A stretch of 33,295 nt of DNA from an uncultured Faecalibacterium sp. (GTDB lineage Bacteria > Bacillota > Clostridia > Oscillospirales > Ruminococcaceae), in the NCBI GenBank assembly GCA_934526125.1, contig CAKSZU010000017.1:1-33295 (forward strand), given 5' to 3'. The translations under genes were made by a program, and so were the position numbers. Within the stretch, counting starts at the first letter, position 1, and the number at the start of each line of letters is the position of its first letter. Positions 10,483-17,760 of this stretch are shown one piece after another. Below the pieces are notes generated by a model. It made no database searches. It saw nothing but the letters and a program-made list of their open reading frames with translations, and was not told where the DNA came from.

Positions 10483-10862
10483 GCCCTGCGGCGGCCCTGT
10501 TCGGCCTCGCACTGTTGTCCGCGATGCTTTACAGCGTCCTGCAGAAAGACAACCCGGCGTATGCGCTTCTGCTCTCGCTGGGAGCGGCGCTTGTGATCCT
10601 GCTCCGGGCTGGATCAGCGGTCCGGACGGTGCTTCCGGATGTAGTCCGGCTGGCCGGGCAGTCCGGGAACGGGGCGTTCTCCTGCCTGATCCGGAGCGCC
10701 GTTTTGCTGATCCTGACCGATTACACCCGCACCCTCTGCGAGGAAGCCGGGGCGGCATCCATCGGCTGGTGCGTCGGGCTGGCCGGGCGCTGTCTGGTTC
10801 TGGCGGCAGCGTGGCCGCTGCTGGAAGAGATCGTAGAAAAGATCGGGAGCATTGCAGGATGA
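10479..10862 (+). CDS. spoIIIAD: Stage III sporulation protein AD
   Basis: 127 residues, with three or four hydrophobic segments, in the size range of SpoIIIAD (about 130). It shares the SpoIIIAC/AD family pattern and lies directly between spoIIIAC and spoIIIAE, with 4-bp overlaps at both ends. Like SpoIIIAC it is expected in the mother-cell membrane as part of the channel platform. Identification is by family pattern plus strict operon position. Confidence 0.88.
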   Translation: MSPAAALFGLALLSAMLYSVLQKDNPAYALLLSLGAALVILLRAGSAVRTVLPDVVRLAGQSGNGAFSCLIRSAVLLILTDYTRTLCEEAGAASIGWCVGLAGRCLVLAAAWPLLEEIVEKIGSIAG

Positions 10863-11950
10863 GATACCGAAAAATTCTGGCGTTTCTTCTGGTGTGGACA
10901 AGCCTGTGCCTGCTTGCCCCGCTGGCAGAGGGCGCAGCTGCATTTCATACCGGGATGCAGTCGGCTCTCCCCGGGGCAGAATTCTGGCAGCCGTATCTGG
11001 AACAGAGCGCACCGGAACTTTCCCAAATGGCGGAAGATCCGCTGGCCGTGCTGAAAGGGTTCTTTTCTTCTGCACTGCGCACAAAACTCTGGACGGCCGT
11101 CCGCGGATATGCAGAGGTCCTGCTGTTTCTGTTGCTGGCGGCCGTGCTGGAATTGCTTACAGGAGAAAACAGGGAACAGGACCTGCTGGATCTTGTCTGT
11201 GCCTGCGGCTGCGGTGTATTGTTATGGGGAAAGCTTCTGTCCATTGCAAAGGAGCTGTGTGCGCAGATTGAAGAATGGAAACAGTTTCTTCTGGGGTTTC
11301 TGCCAGTGTATGCGGGGGTCCTGACGATGGGCGGGGAGGCCATGGCAGGCGCGGCGGCGGGCGGCTCTTTTCTGACCCTGCTCTGCGGGCTGGCACAGCT
11401 CCTGACGACGTTTGTTCCGCCGCTGCTGGAGTGCTATCTTGCCCTGAGCATGACCTGTTGCATCTGCACCGAGCTGGATCTCGGAACCATCTGCAAGGTG
11501 GTGTGCGCTCTGCTGCAGAAAAGCCTGTCTCTGGCCGGAAAAGCCCTTGCCGTTTTACTGGGGCTTCAGCGGGTCTCTGCAGCGCAGCTGGACAAGGCAT
11601 CCCTCCGGGCGGGGCAGTTTCTGACCGGGACCGTCCCCCTTGTCGGGCAGAGCCTCAGCGATGCCGCCGAGGCCGTGCTTGCGGGGGTGCAGCTGCTGAA
11701 GAGCGGTCTCGGCACCGCAGCACTCCTGATTCTTTGTGCGGAGTTTCTTCCGCTCTACCTCGGGATGCTGGTCCATCTGGGATGCCTGACCGGCTGCAGA
11801 TGGCTGTGCAGTCTGACCGGGAACCGCCGGGGCGAGGCCCTTCTGAAGTGCTTTGCCGAGGCGGTCCGGTGTATGATGGCAGGCATCGTTCTCTTCTGGG
11901 GGCTTGGGTCCACGGGCATCGTGCTTCTGTTCATAATGGGAGGCGGCTGA
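10859..11950 (+). CDS. spoIIIAE: Stage III sporulation protein AE
   Basis: 363 residues (Bacillus about 399). It has an N-terminal signal-like segment (basic MRYRK, then about 18 hydrophobic residues ending in EGAAA), an extracytoplasmic stretch, and six or more hydrophobic segments from about residue 80 on, the topology of SpoIIIAE, a polytopic channel component resembling type III secretion export proteins. The ATG at 10859 overlapping the spoIIIAD stop is chosen over an upstream in-frame ATG at 10769 because the latter would give a charged, non-family extension inside spoIIIAD. Confidence 0.9.
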   Translation: MRYRKILAFLLVWTSLCLLAPLAEGAAAFHTGMQSALPGAEFWQPYLEQSAPELSQMAEDPLAVLKGFFSSALRTKLWTAVRGYAEVLLFLLLAAVLELLTGENREQDLLDLVCACGCGVLLWGKLLSIAKELCAQIEEWKQFLLGFLPVYAGVLTMGGEAMAGAAAGGSFLTLLCGLAQLLTTFVPPLLECYLALSMTCCICTELDLGTICKVVCALLQKSLSLAGKALAVLLGLQRVSAAQLDKASLRAGQFLTGTVPLVGQSLSDAAEAVLAGVQLLKSGLGTAALLILCAEFLPLYLGMLVHLGCLTGCRWLCSLTGNRRGEALLKCFAEAVRCMMAGIVLFWGLGSTGIVLLFIMGGG

Positions 11951-11951
11951 A

Positions 11952-12245
11952 ATGCAGGAACTCAGGACAGCGACTGTTTTGTTCTGCACGGGATGTATCT
12001 GCGCAGAACTCGTCATGCGTCTGACCGGGAGCGGCTGGCCCCGGCGGTGCATAAAAGCGGTGGCGGGATTATATATTTTAGTGGTACTCTTCCATGCCGT
12101 GCCCCGGCTCCGGACAGAGCTGCAGGGATTTTCTCTGCCGGAAGTCCCATCGGTGTCCATGGGGACGCTGGAAGAGCTTCTTCAGGCGGAACTGGAAGTG
12201 CGCGGGGAAGAAATCCGGCCGGAAGGCGGTGATCCCCCGGCATGA
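11952..12245 (+). CDS. spoIIIAF: Short SpoIIIAF, stage III sporulation protein AF
   Basis: Only 97 residues, about half of Bacillus SpoIIIAF (about 206). Two membrane segments are visible (about 6-24 and 33-53) as in SpoIIIAF, but after them only about 40 residues follow, so the soluble ring-building domain of the family is missing. The stop codon overlaps the spoIIIAG start (ATGA) and the spacing to spoIIIAE is 1 bp, so the short form is a real, translationally coupled gene rather than a frameshift remnant as far as I can see; neither other forward frame continues the domain because spoIIIAG occupies it. Name given by position and the two-helix N-terminus. Confidence 0.75.
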   Translation: MQELRTATVLFCTGCICAELVMRLTGSGWPRRCIKAVAGLYILVVLFHAVPRLRTELQGFSLPEVPSVSMGTLEELLQAELEVRGEEIRPEGGDPPA

Positions 12246-12754
12246 ACCCGAAGAAACATTTGCCGGAAAGCATCCTCCGGGTGCTGAACAAGCAGAACCG
12301 TGTCCAGCTGTCCGTGATCCTCGGGGCGGCGGCATTACTGCTGATTTTGTTCTCGGAGCTTTTTCCGACCGGGAAAACCGCGCAGCCCGTCGAAGCTGCC
12401 CGGACAAAGGATCAGAGTACTTACAAAGAACAGCTCGAAACCCAACTGACCGGACTCATTGAACAGATCCAGGGGGCAGGAAAAACCGTTGTCATGGTCA
12501 CGCTGGAAAGCGGAGAGGAGCGGATCTATGCCACGGATACCCAGTCCGGACAGCTGCAGAGCCAGGAAACACATGTTCTTCTGGAGGATGGTTCGGCGCT
12601 GGAAGAGACGGTCTGTCTCCCGGTCATCCGCGGGGTGGCAGTCGTCTGTGACGGCGGAGGGGATGTCCGCATTGCCGCCCGCATCACGGAACTTGTCCGG
12701 GCACTGCTGGATCTTCCGGCCAACCGGATCTGTGTGGAACAGCGCAAGGGATAA
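12242..12754 (+). CDS. spoIIIAG: Stage III sporulation protein AG
   Basis: 170 residues with one membrane segment (about 22-40) and a soluble domain beyond it, as in SpoIIIAG (about 229 in Bacillus, so this one is shorter). The segment KDQSTYKEQLETQLTGLIEQ followed by GAGKTVVMVTLESGEERIYA and the later VCDGGGDVRIAARITELV is characteristic. In Bacillus SpoIIIAG forms a large ring in the intermembrane space between mother cell and forespore. Overlaps the spoIIIAF stop and is followed after 33 bp by spoIIIAH. Confidence 0.9.
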   Translation: MNPKKHLPESILRVLNKQNRVQLSVILGAAALLLILFSELFPTGKTAQPVEAARTKDQSTYKEQLETQLTGLIEQIQGAGKTVVMVTLESGEERIYATDTQSGQLQSQETHVLLEDGSALEETVCLPVIRGVAVVCDGGGDVRIAARITELVRALLDLPANRICVEQRKG

Positions 12755-12787
12755 TGCAGTATCTTTTGATTTGAGGGAGGAAGCACG

Positions 12788-13399
12788 ATGAGAGCAATTT
12801 CAAAGAACACCCGCAAGGTGACGGCGATCACGCTGGCGGCGGCACTGGTCATTGCCGTTTATCTGAACTGGCAGTACGCCCAGACCGGCGTCACTCTGGA
12901 GGAAGACGCTGTCAATGTAGCGGCTGATGCAGGTGAGGAAACAGTTCCGGTCATGGACGGACTTCTGACTGAGGCCGAAGCAGTCTCCAGCGCCAACAAG
13001 AATTATGGTGAAGCACAGCTGGTGAGCGTGGCCAACAACAGCGGCTCGAAGTTTTTTGAAGAAGCGCGCCTCAAGCGGACCAAAGCACACGATGAGACGA
13101 TGGACGCGATCCAGAAAGCGCTGAAATCCTCCTCGCTTTCTGAAGAAGAAAAGAAGAATTACACCAGCCAACTGACCGGGAGTCTGGCAGATCTCAACGC
13201 GGAAAATGAGATCGAGACCCTTGTCAAGGCAAAGGGATTTGCGGATTGTCTGTGCTTTCTGCAGTCCGGCCGGGCAGACCTGACCGTGATGACTTCCGGG
13301 GATGCGCTGACGGCCGCTCAGGTGGCCCAGATCCGGGACATCGTCCTGAGCAAGAGCAGTGTGACGGCCCAGAATATCACCGTTGTAGAGGTAAAGTAA
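12788..13399 (+). CDS. spoIIIAH: Stage III sporulation protein AH
   Basis: 203 residues, close to Bacillus SpoIIIAH (218). One N-terminal membrane segment (about 11-27) is followed by a helical linker and a C-terminal YscJ/FliF-like ring domain (about 95-203; LSEEEKKNYTSQL, then GFADCLCFLQSGRADLTV). It is the mother-cell partner of forespore SpoIIQ. The start has a strong GGAGGAAG site. It is the last gene of the operon; a terminator follows about 60 bp later, just in front of radA. Confidence 0.93.
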   Translation: MRAISKNTRKVTAITLAAALVIAVYLNWQYAQTGVTLEEDAVNVAADAGEETVPVMDGLLTEAEAVSSANKNYGEAQLVSVANNSGSKFFEEARLKRTKAHDETMDAIQKALKSSSLSEEEKKNYTSQLTGSLADLNAENEIETLVKAKGFADCLCFLQSGRADLTVMTSGDALTAAQVAQIRDIVLSKSSVTAQNITVVEVK

Positions 13400-13407
13400 G
13401 GGAGCAG

Positions 13408-13436
13408 TTGCGGCAGGGGCCGGATTGTGGTAAACT
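13408..13436 (+). promoter_or_regulatory. Candidate promoter of radA
   Basis: TTGCGG (13408-13413), a 17-bp spacer and TAAACT (13431-13436) preceded by TGG, that is an extended -10. It starts 9 bp after the spoIIIAH stop. A transcript from here must cross the terminator hairpin at 13458-13481 to reach radA. Confidence 0.6.
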
Positions 13437-13457
13437 AAAACAGAACAAACAAACCGG

Positions 13458-13481
13458 CGCCGCTTTCCAAGCGGCGTTTTT
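13458..13481 (+). terminator. Terminator between spoIIIAH and radA, abutting the radA ribosome site
   Basis: A perfect 8-bp stem CGCCGCTT with AAGCGGCG, a 3-nt loop and five T. The T-run ends 1 bp before the radA ribosome site (AGGAG, 13483-13487). It fits as the end of the spoIIIA operon, but its position downstream of the only visible radA promoter suggests it may also attenuate radA. Confidence 0.8.
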
Positions 13482-13494
13482 GCAGGAGTGCGCC

Positions 13495-14907
13495 ATGAAA
13501 GAACCGAAACTGAAAACCGTCTATGTCTGCTCCAACTGCGGGGAGACCAGCCCCCGCTGGATGGGAAGATGCCCCAGCTGCGGGAGCTGGAATACCATGA
13601 ACGAGGATGTGGTAGCCGAAGCTCCCAGGGCAGGTCTTTCGGGCGGAAAGTCTGCAGCACCCGTCCGGCAGGAGGGCGTTACCTCCCTGACCGCCCGGCG
13701 GCTGGCAGATATCAGCACGACGGAAGAAAAAAGCCGCATCCTGACCGGCATCTCGGAACTGGACCGGGTGCTGGGCGGCGGCATTGTGCTGGGCGGCGTG
13801 GTCCTTCTGAGCGGTGAGCCGGGCGTTGGCAAATCCACCATGCTGCTGCAGCTGTGCGGTGCCGTTTCCAACCAGCACACCGTCCTGTATATCACAGGCG
13901 AAGAGTCTGTCCGTCAGGTCAAACTGCGGGCGGCACGGCTGAAGATCCCGCAGGAGAATATCTACCTTGCGGCCGAGAACGACGTGGATGAGATCTGCGG
14001 TTTGATCGAAAAGGAAAAGCCGGATCTTGTCGTCATCGACTCGATTCAGACCATGCGCTGCACCGACATCTCGTCCTCTTCGGGCACGGTCAGTCAGGTC
14101 AAGGAGAGCGCTGCCCGGCTGCTGGCTGTTGCCAAAAAGCAGGAGATCCCCATGTTCATCGTGGGCCATGTCAACAAGGATGGTGCCATTGCAGGCCCGA
14201 AGGTCATGGAACACATCGTGGACACGGTGCTTTATTTCGAGGGCGACAAGATGCTGCCTTACCGCATCCTGCGGGCAGCAAAGAACCGCTACGGCTCCAC
14301 CAATGAGCTGGGCATGTTCGATATGACCGGGCAGGGACTGGCGGAGATCGAAAACCCCTCCCAGATGCTGCTGGAGGGGCGTCCGCTCGGCGTCTCCGGC
14401 AACTGCGTGGCCTGTACCATGGAGGGCAGCCGCCCCATCCTGAGCGAGATCCAGGCACTGGCGGCCAAGACCAATTTCCCGGCCCCGCGCCGCGCCAGCA
14501 GCGGATATGATTATAACCGGATGAATCTTCTGATCGCGGTCCTGGAAAAGCGGGCAGGCTATTTCTTCGGCAATCTGGACGTCTATATCAACATCGTCGG
14601 CGGGATCGCCCTGCGGGATACAGCCTGTGATCTGGCAGTCTGCCTGAGCATGGTTTCCTCGCTGCTGGATCGTCCGGTCAGCGATAAGCTCATCGCCATC
14701 GGCGAAGTGGGTCTGGGCGGCGAGGTGCGCAGTGTGCCCAATCTGGAACAGCGTCTGCGGGAGGCGGAGCGCATCGGCTTTGAGCGGGCAGTGATCCCGA
14801 AACACAGCCTTGCCCACCTGAACCCGGCGGATTATCCTGGAATGCAGCTGGTGGGAGCCGCGTATCTCTCGGATGCCATCCATGCCCTGAAGGCAGACCG
14901 TCTGTAA
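13495..14907 (+). CDS. radA: DNA repair protein RadA
   Basis: 470 residues (E. coli 460). An N-terminal four-cysteine zinc finger (VCSNC and CPSC), a RecA-like ATPase core with Walker A GEPGVGKST, the RadA-specific KNRYGS motif (normally KNRFGS) and a C-terminal Lon-protease-like domain. RadA promotes branch migration in recombination and repair. The ATG at 13495 is used because AGGAG is 7 bp upstream and the protein begins just before the zinc finger as in the family; the frame is open further upstream only through spoIIIAH in another frame. It is followed after 10 bp by the recombinase gene, likely one operon. Confidence 0.96.
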   Translation: MKEPKLKTVYVCSNCGETSPRWMGRCPSCGSWNTMNEDVVAEAPRAGLSGGKSAAPVRQEGVTSLTARRLADISTTEEKSRILTGISELDRVLGGGIVLGGVVLLSGEPGVGKSTMLLQLCGAVSNQHTVLYITGEESVRQVKLRAARLKIPQENIYLAAENDVDEICGLIEKEKPDLVVIDSIQTMRCTDISSSSGTVSQVKESAARLLAVAKKQEIPMFIVGHVNKDGAIAGPKVMEHIVDTVLYFEGDKMLPYRILRAAKNRYGSTNELGMFDMTGQGLAEIENPSQMLLEGRPLGVSGNCVACTMEGSRPILSEIQALAAKTNFPAPRRASSGYDYNRMNLLIAVLEKRAGYFFGNLDVYINIVGGIALRDTACDLAVCLSMVSSLLDRPVSDKLIAIGEVGLGGEVRSVPNLEQRLREAERIGFERAVIPKHSLAHLNPADYPGMQLVGAAYLSDAIHALKADRL

Positions 14908-14917
14908 TGGAGTAATT

Positions 14918-16111
14918 ATGTCGATCTATCTTGATGAAAAAAATCCCGGGAAGCACAAACCATTTGATGATGCTTCACAGGACATCGTGGATTATGTGCG
15001 CTATCTGGAAGTAATTGCAGGCAAGAGCGCCAACACGGCGTTCAGTTATTACTGCGACTTGCGCGGCTTTTCACGCTTCATGAAACGCCGGCGCGGCCTT
15101 GTCCCGGCGGATGCCGAAATGCAGGAGATCGACCCCAAAGGGCTGGACACCGCCTTCTGGGGAAGCGTGAGCAAGGAAGATATCTACGAGTATCTCTATT
15201 TCCTCAACCGGGAATGCGGAAACAAAAAATCGTCCACGGCCCGGCGGCTGGCAAGCCTCCATGGCTTCTATGATTATCTGGTCAATCAGGTCAACAAATT
15301 GACCCGGAATCCGGCCGCATCGATCCGGCCGCCGAAGCAAGACAAGGTCCTGCCCAAGTATCTGACGGCGGAGCAGTCCATGGACCTGCTGGAAAGTACG
15401 CAGCACCAGAGCGATTTCCCGGAGCGGGATTATTGTATGGTCGTGCTGTTCCTGAACTGCGGGATGCGTCTGTCCGAGCTGGTGGGAATGGACCTCGGCG
15501 ACATTGATCTGGAACAGCGGCAGATCCGGCTGTTCGGAAAAGGCCATAAGGAACGGATGGTTTATCTGAACGATGCCTGCATCGAGGCGCTGCAGCTTTA
15601 TCTTGCCAAACGCAATACGATGGAAGGGCTGAACCCCAGAGAAAAAGCGGTCTTTGTGACCCGCCGCCGGAAAGAGCGCATCTCCAACCGCAGGGTAGAG
15701 CAACTGATCACCGGTGCCATGAAAGCGGCTGGGCTCAAGGGCTTTTCCACCCACAAACTGCGCCATACAGCGGCAACGCTGATGTACCAGACCGGCAATG
15801 TAGATATCCTGACCCTCAAGCAGCTTCTGGGCCACAGCAGCGTCGGGACTACCCAGATCTATACCCATCTGCAGGAGTTCCAGGTCCGCGCTGCCATTGA
15901 ACAGAATCCGTTGGGTGATGTCCGGAAAACAAGCTTGGATACAACAGAGCAGACGACAGGGGAGAGTGGAGAGGAAACAGACGGGGATGCTGCGGAAGAA
16001 TCGCTTCCTTCCGGTCCCATGGAGGCTCTCTCCGGGGCGGCCAAAGAAGGCATCCGGGCCGATACCTCCGCTCTGACCGCTCCGGATCTGGATGAGGACA
16101 AGCCGTTATGA
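14918..16111 (+). CDS. Tyrosine recombinase of the XerC/XerD family with an acidic C-terminal tail
   Basis: 397 residues. A SAM-like N-terminal core-binding domain (about 20-130) and a catalytic domain (about 145-330) with all tyrosine-recombinase residues visible: Arg184 (CGMRLSELVG), Lys208, His279 and Arg282 (HKLRH), His306 (LLGHSS) and nucleophile Tyr315. Family members resolve chromosome dimers at dif. It differs from standard XerC/D (about 300) by extra residues in the N-domain (about 58-85) and a 60-residue Ser/Thr/Glu/Asp-rich tail after the catalytic domain. It is in an operon with radA, overlaps the downstream GNAT gene by 4 bp, and a dif-like site lies about 640 bp downstream. XerC versus XerD versus a single XerS/XerH-type enzyme cannot be decided from the sequence alone. 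Confidence 0.9.
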   Translation: MSIYLDEKNPGKHKPFDDASQDIVDYVRYLEVIAGKSANTAFSYYCDLRGFSRFMKRRRGLVPADAEMQEIDPKGLDTAFWGSVSKEDIYEYLYFLNRECGNKKSSTARRLASLHGFYDYLVNQVNKLTRNPAASIRPPKQDKVLPKYLTAEQSMDLLESTQHQSDFPERDYCMVVLFLNCGMRLSELVGMDLGDIDLEQRQIRLFGKGHKERMVYLNDACIEALQLYLAKRNTMEGLNPREKAVFVTRRRKERISNRRVEQLITGAMKAAGLKGFSTHKLRHTAATLMYQTGNVDILTLKQLLGHSSVGTTQIYTHLQEFQVRAAIEQNPLGDVRKTSLDTTEQTTGESGEETDGDAAEESLPSGPMEALSGAAKEGIRADTSALTAPDLDEDKPL

Positions 16112-16614
16112 TGAACGATACTGATTTCTCGACGGATTACACTGTCCGGAAACTCACTTCGGACGATATTCCGATGGTTTTCGACCTGTGCCGGAAAAAT
16201 CCGCGGTTCTACGAGCATTGTCCGCCGTTTGTGACGCCGCAGTCCATCCGGGACGATATGGTGGCATTGCCGCTGCGGAAAACGGCTGCGGACAAGTATT
16301 ATCTGGGCTATTTTGACGCCGCACAGCGCCTGGTGGCTGTCATGGATTTCATCGACCATTATCCAACAGAGCAAAGTGCGTTCATCGGATTCTTTATGAT
16401 GGAAAAGGATCTTCAGGGCCAAGGCACCGGCAGCCGGATCATTGAAGAATTGGCCGGGTGCCTGAAACGTCAGAACTATCGATTCATCCGGTTGGGTTAT
16501 GTGGATGGAAACAAACAGAGCGAAAGCTTCTGGAAGAAGAATCAGTTCACGGATACCGGTCTGCGGGATGTGCAGACGGATTATACCGTCGTTGTCATGA
16601 ACCGGGATCTTTGA
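16108..16614 (+). CDS. GNAT family N-acetyltransferase
   Basis: 168 residues. The acetyl-CoA loop of the GNAT fold is visible as QGQGTGSRIIEEL (about 103-115), preceded by the beta-strand IGFFMMEKDL and followed by a helix and the YVDGNKQSESFWKKNQF segment typical of the family's C-terminal half. It transfers an acetyl group from acetyl-CoA to an unknown amine; substrate cannot be predicted. The start overlaps the recombinase stop; ATG codons at 16108 and 16111 are adjacent and either may be used. Last gene of the radA operon. Confidence 0.85.
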   Translation: MMNDTDFSTDYTVRKLTSDDIPMVFDLCRKNPRFYEHCPPFVTPQSIRDDMVALPLRKTAADKYYLGYFDAAQRLVAVMDFIDHYPTEQSAFIGFFMMEKDLQGQGTGSRIIEELAGCLKRQNYRFIRLGYVDGNKQSESFWKKNQFTDTGLRDVQTDYTVVVMNRDL

Positions 16615-16664
16615 AAAAGAAAACTGTAATTTACAGGATAAAAAACGCAGAATACAGGCAATGT

Positions 16665-16707
16665 GCAAAAAGGCCGTCGGCACCGGTAAAACGGAGCGGA
16701 CGGCCTT
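16665..16707 (-). terminator. Hairpin between GNAT gene and dif-like site, terminator on the - strand
   Basis: AAGGCCGTC (16670-16678) pairs with GACGGCCTT (16699-16707) over a 20-nt loop. On the - strand the stem runs into TTTTT, so it reads as a terminator for leftward transcription; on the + strand only TTAAAA follows, so it is at best a weak terminator for the GNAT gene. It may shield the GNAT/xer genes from antisense transcription past the cwlD terminator. Confidence 0.6.
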
Positions 16708-16751
16708 AAAAGCAGCCGGAACCGGAAAAGAGGGTTTTTTCTCTCCCCTAT

Positions 16752-16779
16752 ATTTCACATAACGTGCATTATACGAAAT
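16752..16779 (-). other. Candidate dif (XerC/XerD recombination) site
   Basis: Read on the - strand: left arm ATTTCGTATAA (11 bp), centre TGCACG (6 bp), right arm TTATGTGAAAT (11 bp). The arms are inverted copies at 9 of 11 positions. The right arm matches the E. coli XerD arm at 10 of 11 and the Bacillus subtilis dif right arm at 9 of 11; the left arm matches the B. subtilis XerC arm at 8 of 11. It lies in a non-coding gap on which + genes from the left and - genes from the right converge, as expected at a replication terminus, and about 640 bp from a XerC/D-type recombinase gene. The comparisons are from memory of the published sites. Confidence 0.65.
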
Positions 16780-16790
16780 ATTATAACGTT

Positions 16791-16851
16791 CAAAAAACAG
16801 ACCCTCTGCTCTCTCCCCGCGGATGCGGTTCAGAATTCACAGAAGGTCTGT
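16791..16851 (-). terminator. Intrinsic terminator after cwlD
   Basis: On the - strand a 12-bp stem (ACAGACCTTCTG with CAGAGGGTCTGT, one G-T wobble) closes a 31-nt loop and is followed by six T. It lies about 70 bp after the cwlD stop and ends the long leftward operon. Confidence 0.85.
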
Positions 16852-16922
16852 GGGATCATTCTGACTGAATTTTTCTCCGGTACAAGGATCCTGTCTGTGT
16901 CCGATGATTCCGGACCGAAAGA

Positions 16923-17759
16923 TCATTCCGGCAGCGGTGTCGTCCCGAAGTAGGCACAGATAGCTTCGTAATAGGCACGGGCGGTTCTCCGGCAGCCCTC
17001 TTCGCTGCCAAACCGCGCAACGTCCGCCTCGCTGGTCACAAAGCACTGTTCCGCCAGAACGGCCGGACAATCGCTGTCCTCCAGAATGGTAAAGCTTCTC
17101 TCCAGCCGGACCTCTTTGTGATTGCTCTCCACCAGCTGCTTGGTATTCCCCAGATAATAGATGTACCGGATCCCGCCGCGCCCCCGCAGACTGGCCCCTG
17201 CGGCCTGCATGGAGGCCGCCAGCTGTTTTGCCAGATAGTAGCTCTCCTGATGCCACTTTCTGCCAGGAACGGCGGGATAGCATTCAAACCCGGAAGCTTC
17301 CGAACCTTCCGGTGCCGAGTTTCCGTGGATGGACAGCAGCAGATCCGGCGACTGCGCATTGGCGGCTTCTGCCCGCTCGGAGGGCTTTGCAGTGACATCA
17401 TAGCTTTCCCGCGTGGCCAGCGGGATGTAATCCGGGTCCCGGTCCAGCCACTCCGTCAGGAGCTGAGCGGTCTGTGCGGTCATCTGTTTTTCTTCCACGA
17501 CTCCCCTTGCCCCCGGGTCGGACCCGCCGTGACCGGCATCCACCGCGATCCGATAAGGCGGATCACCTACGACCGGACGGAAATCATCCTCCTCCACGGC
17601 AGCCGTCTGCCGCCCGATGGAAAACGCCTGACTCCACAGGTACAGCCCGGCACAGATGCAGAGAAAGCAGATCGCAAGGATGCCCGCATGCCGGAAGGAA
17701 AAGGACTGCTCTCCCCTTTTCCGGCCCTTTCTCCGGCGGGCTGCCGAATGCTTTCCCAT
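16923..17759 (-). CDS. cwlD: N-acetylmuramoyl-L-alanine amidase, CwlD-like
   Basis: 278 residues. A basic cytoplasmic N-terminus (about 1-24), one membrane anchor (about 25-44) and a zinc amidase (Amidase_3) domain with ligands His77 (VDAGHGG), a Glu in VVEEKQ (89 or 90) and His145 (LLSIHGNS), and catalytic Glu237 (LAEQCF). It cleaves the lactyl-peptide bond of peptidoglycan outside the membrane. The anchor, size and lack of SPOR/SH3 or repeat domains fit CwlD, which makes muramic-lactam in spore cortex, in keeping with the sporulation genes nearby; a vegetative amidase is possible. It starts 1 bp after the mutS2 stop (TAAAATG), so it is translationally coupled, and is the last gene of the phoH operon. 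Confidence 0.8.
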   Translation of the reverse strand: MGKHSAARRRKGRKRGEQSFSFRHAGILAICFLCICAGLYLWSQAFSIGRQTAAVEEDDFRPVVGDPPYRIAVDAGHGGSDPGARGVVEEKQMTAQTAQLLTEWLDRDPDYIPLATRESYDVTAKPSERAEAANAQSPDLLLSIHGNSAPEGSEASGFECYPAVPGRKWHQESYYLAKQLAASMQAAGASLRGRGGIRYIYYLGNTKQLVESNHKEVRLERSFTILEDSDCPAVLAEQCFVTSEADVARFGSEEGCRRTARAYYEAICAYFGTTPLPE

Positions 17760-17760
17760 T

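Noticed and set aside
16752..16790. loxP-like appearance (TATACGAA and ATAAC elements)
   Set aside because: Resemblance is limited to short AT-rich words; the 11+6+11 layout fits Xer sites, not the 13+8+13 layout of lox.
16665..16790. Small RNA on the - strand between the two hairpins, using TATAAT-like words near 16770-16790
   Set aside because: No -35 element at a proper spacing was found, and these AT words are explained by the dif-like site.
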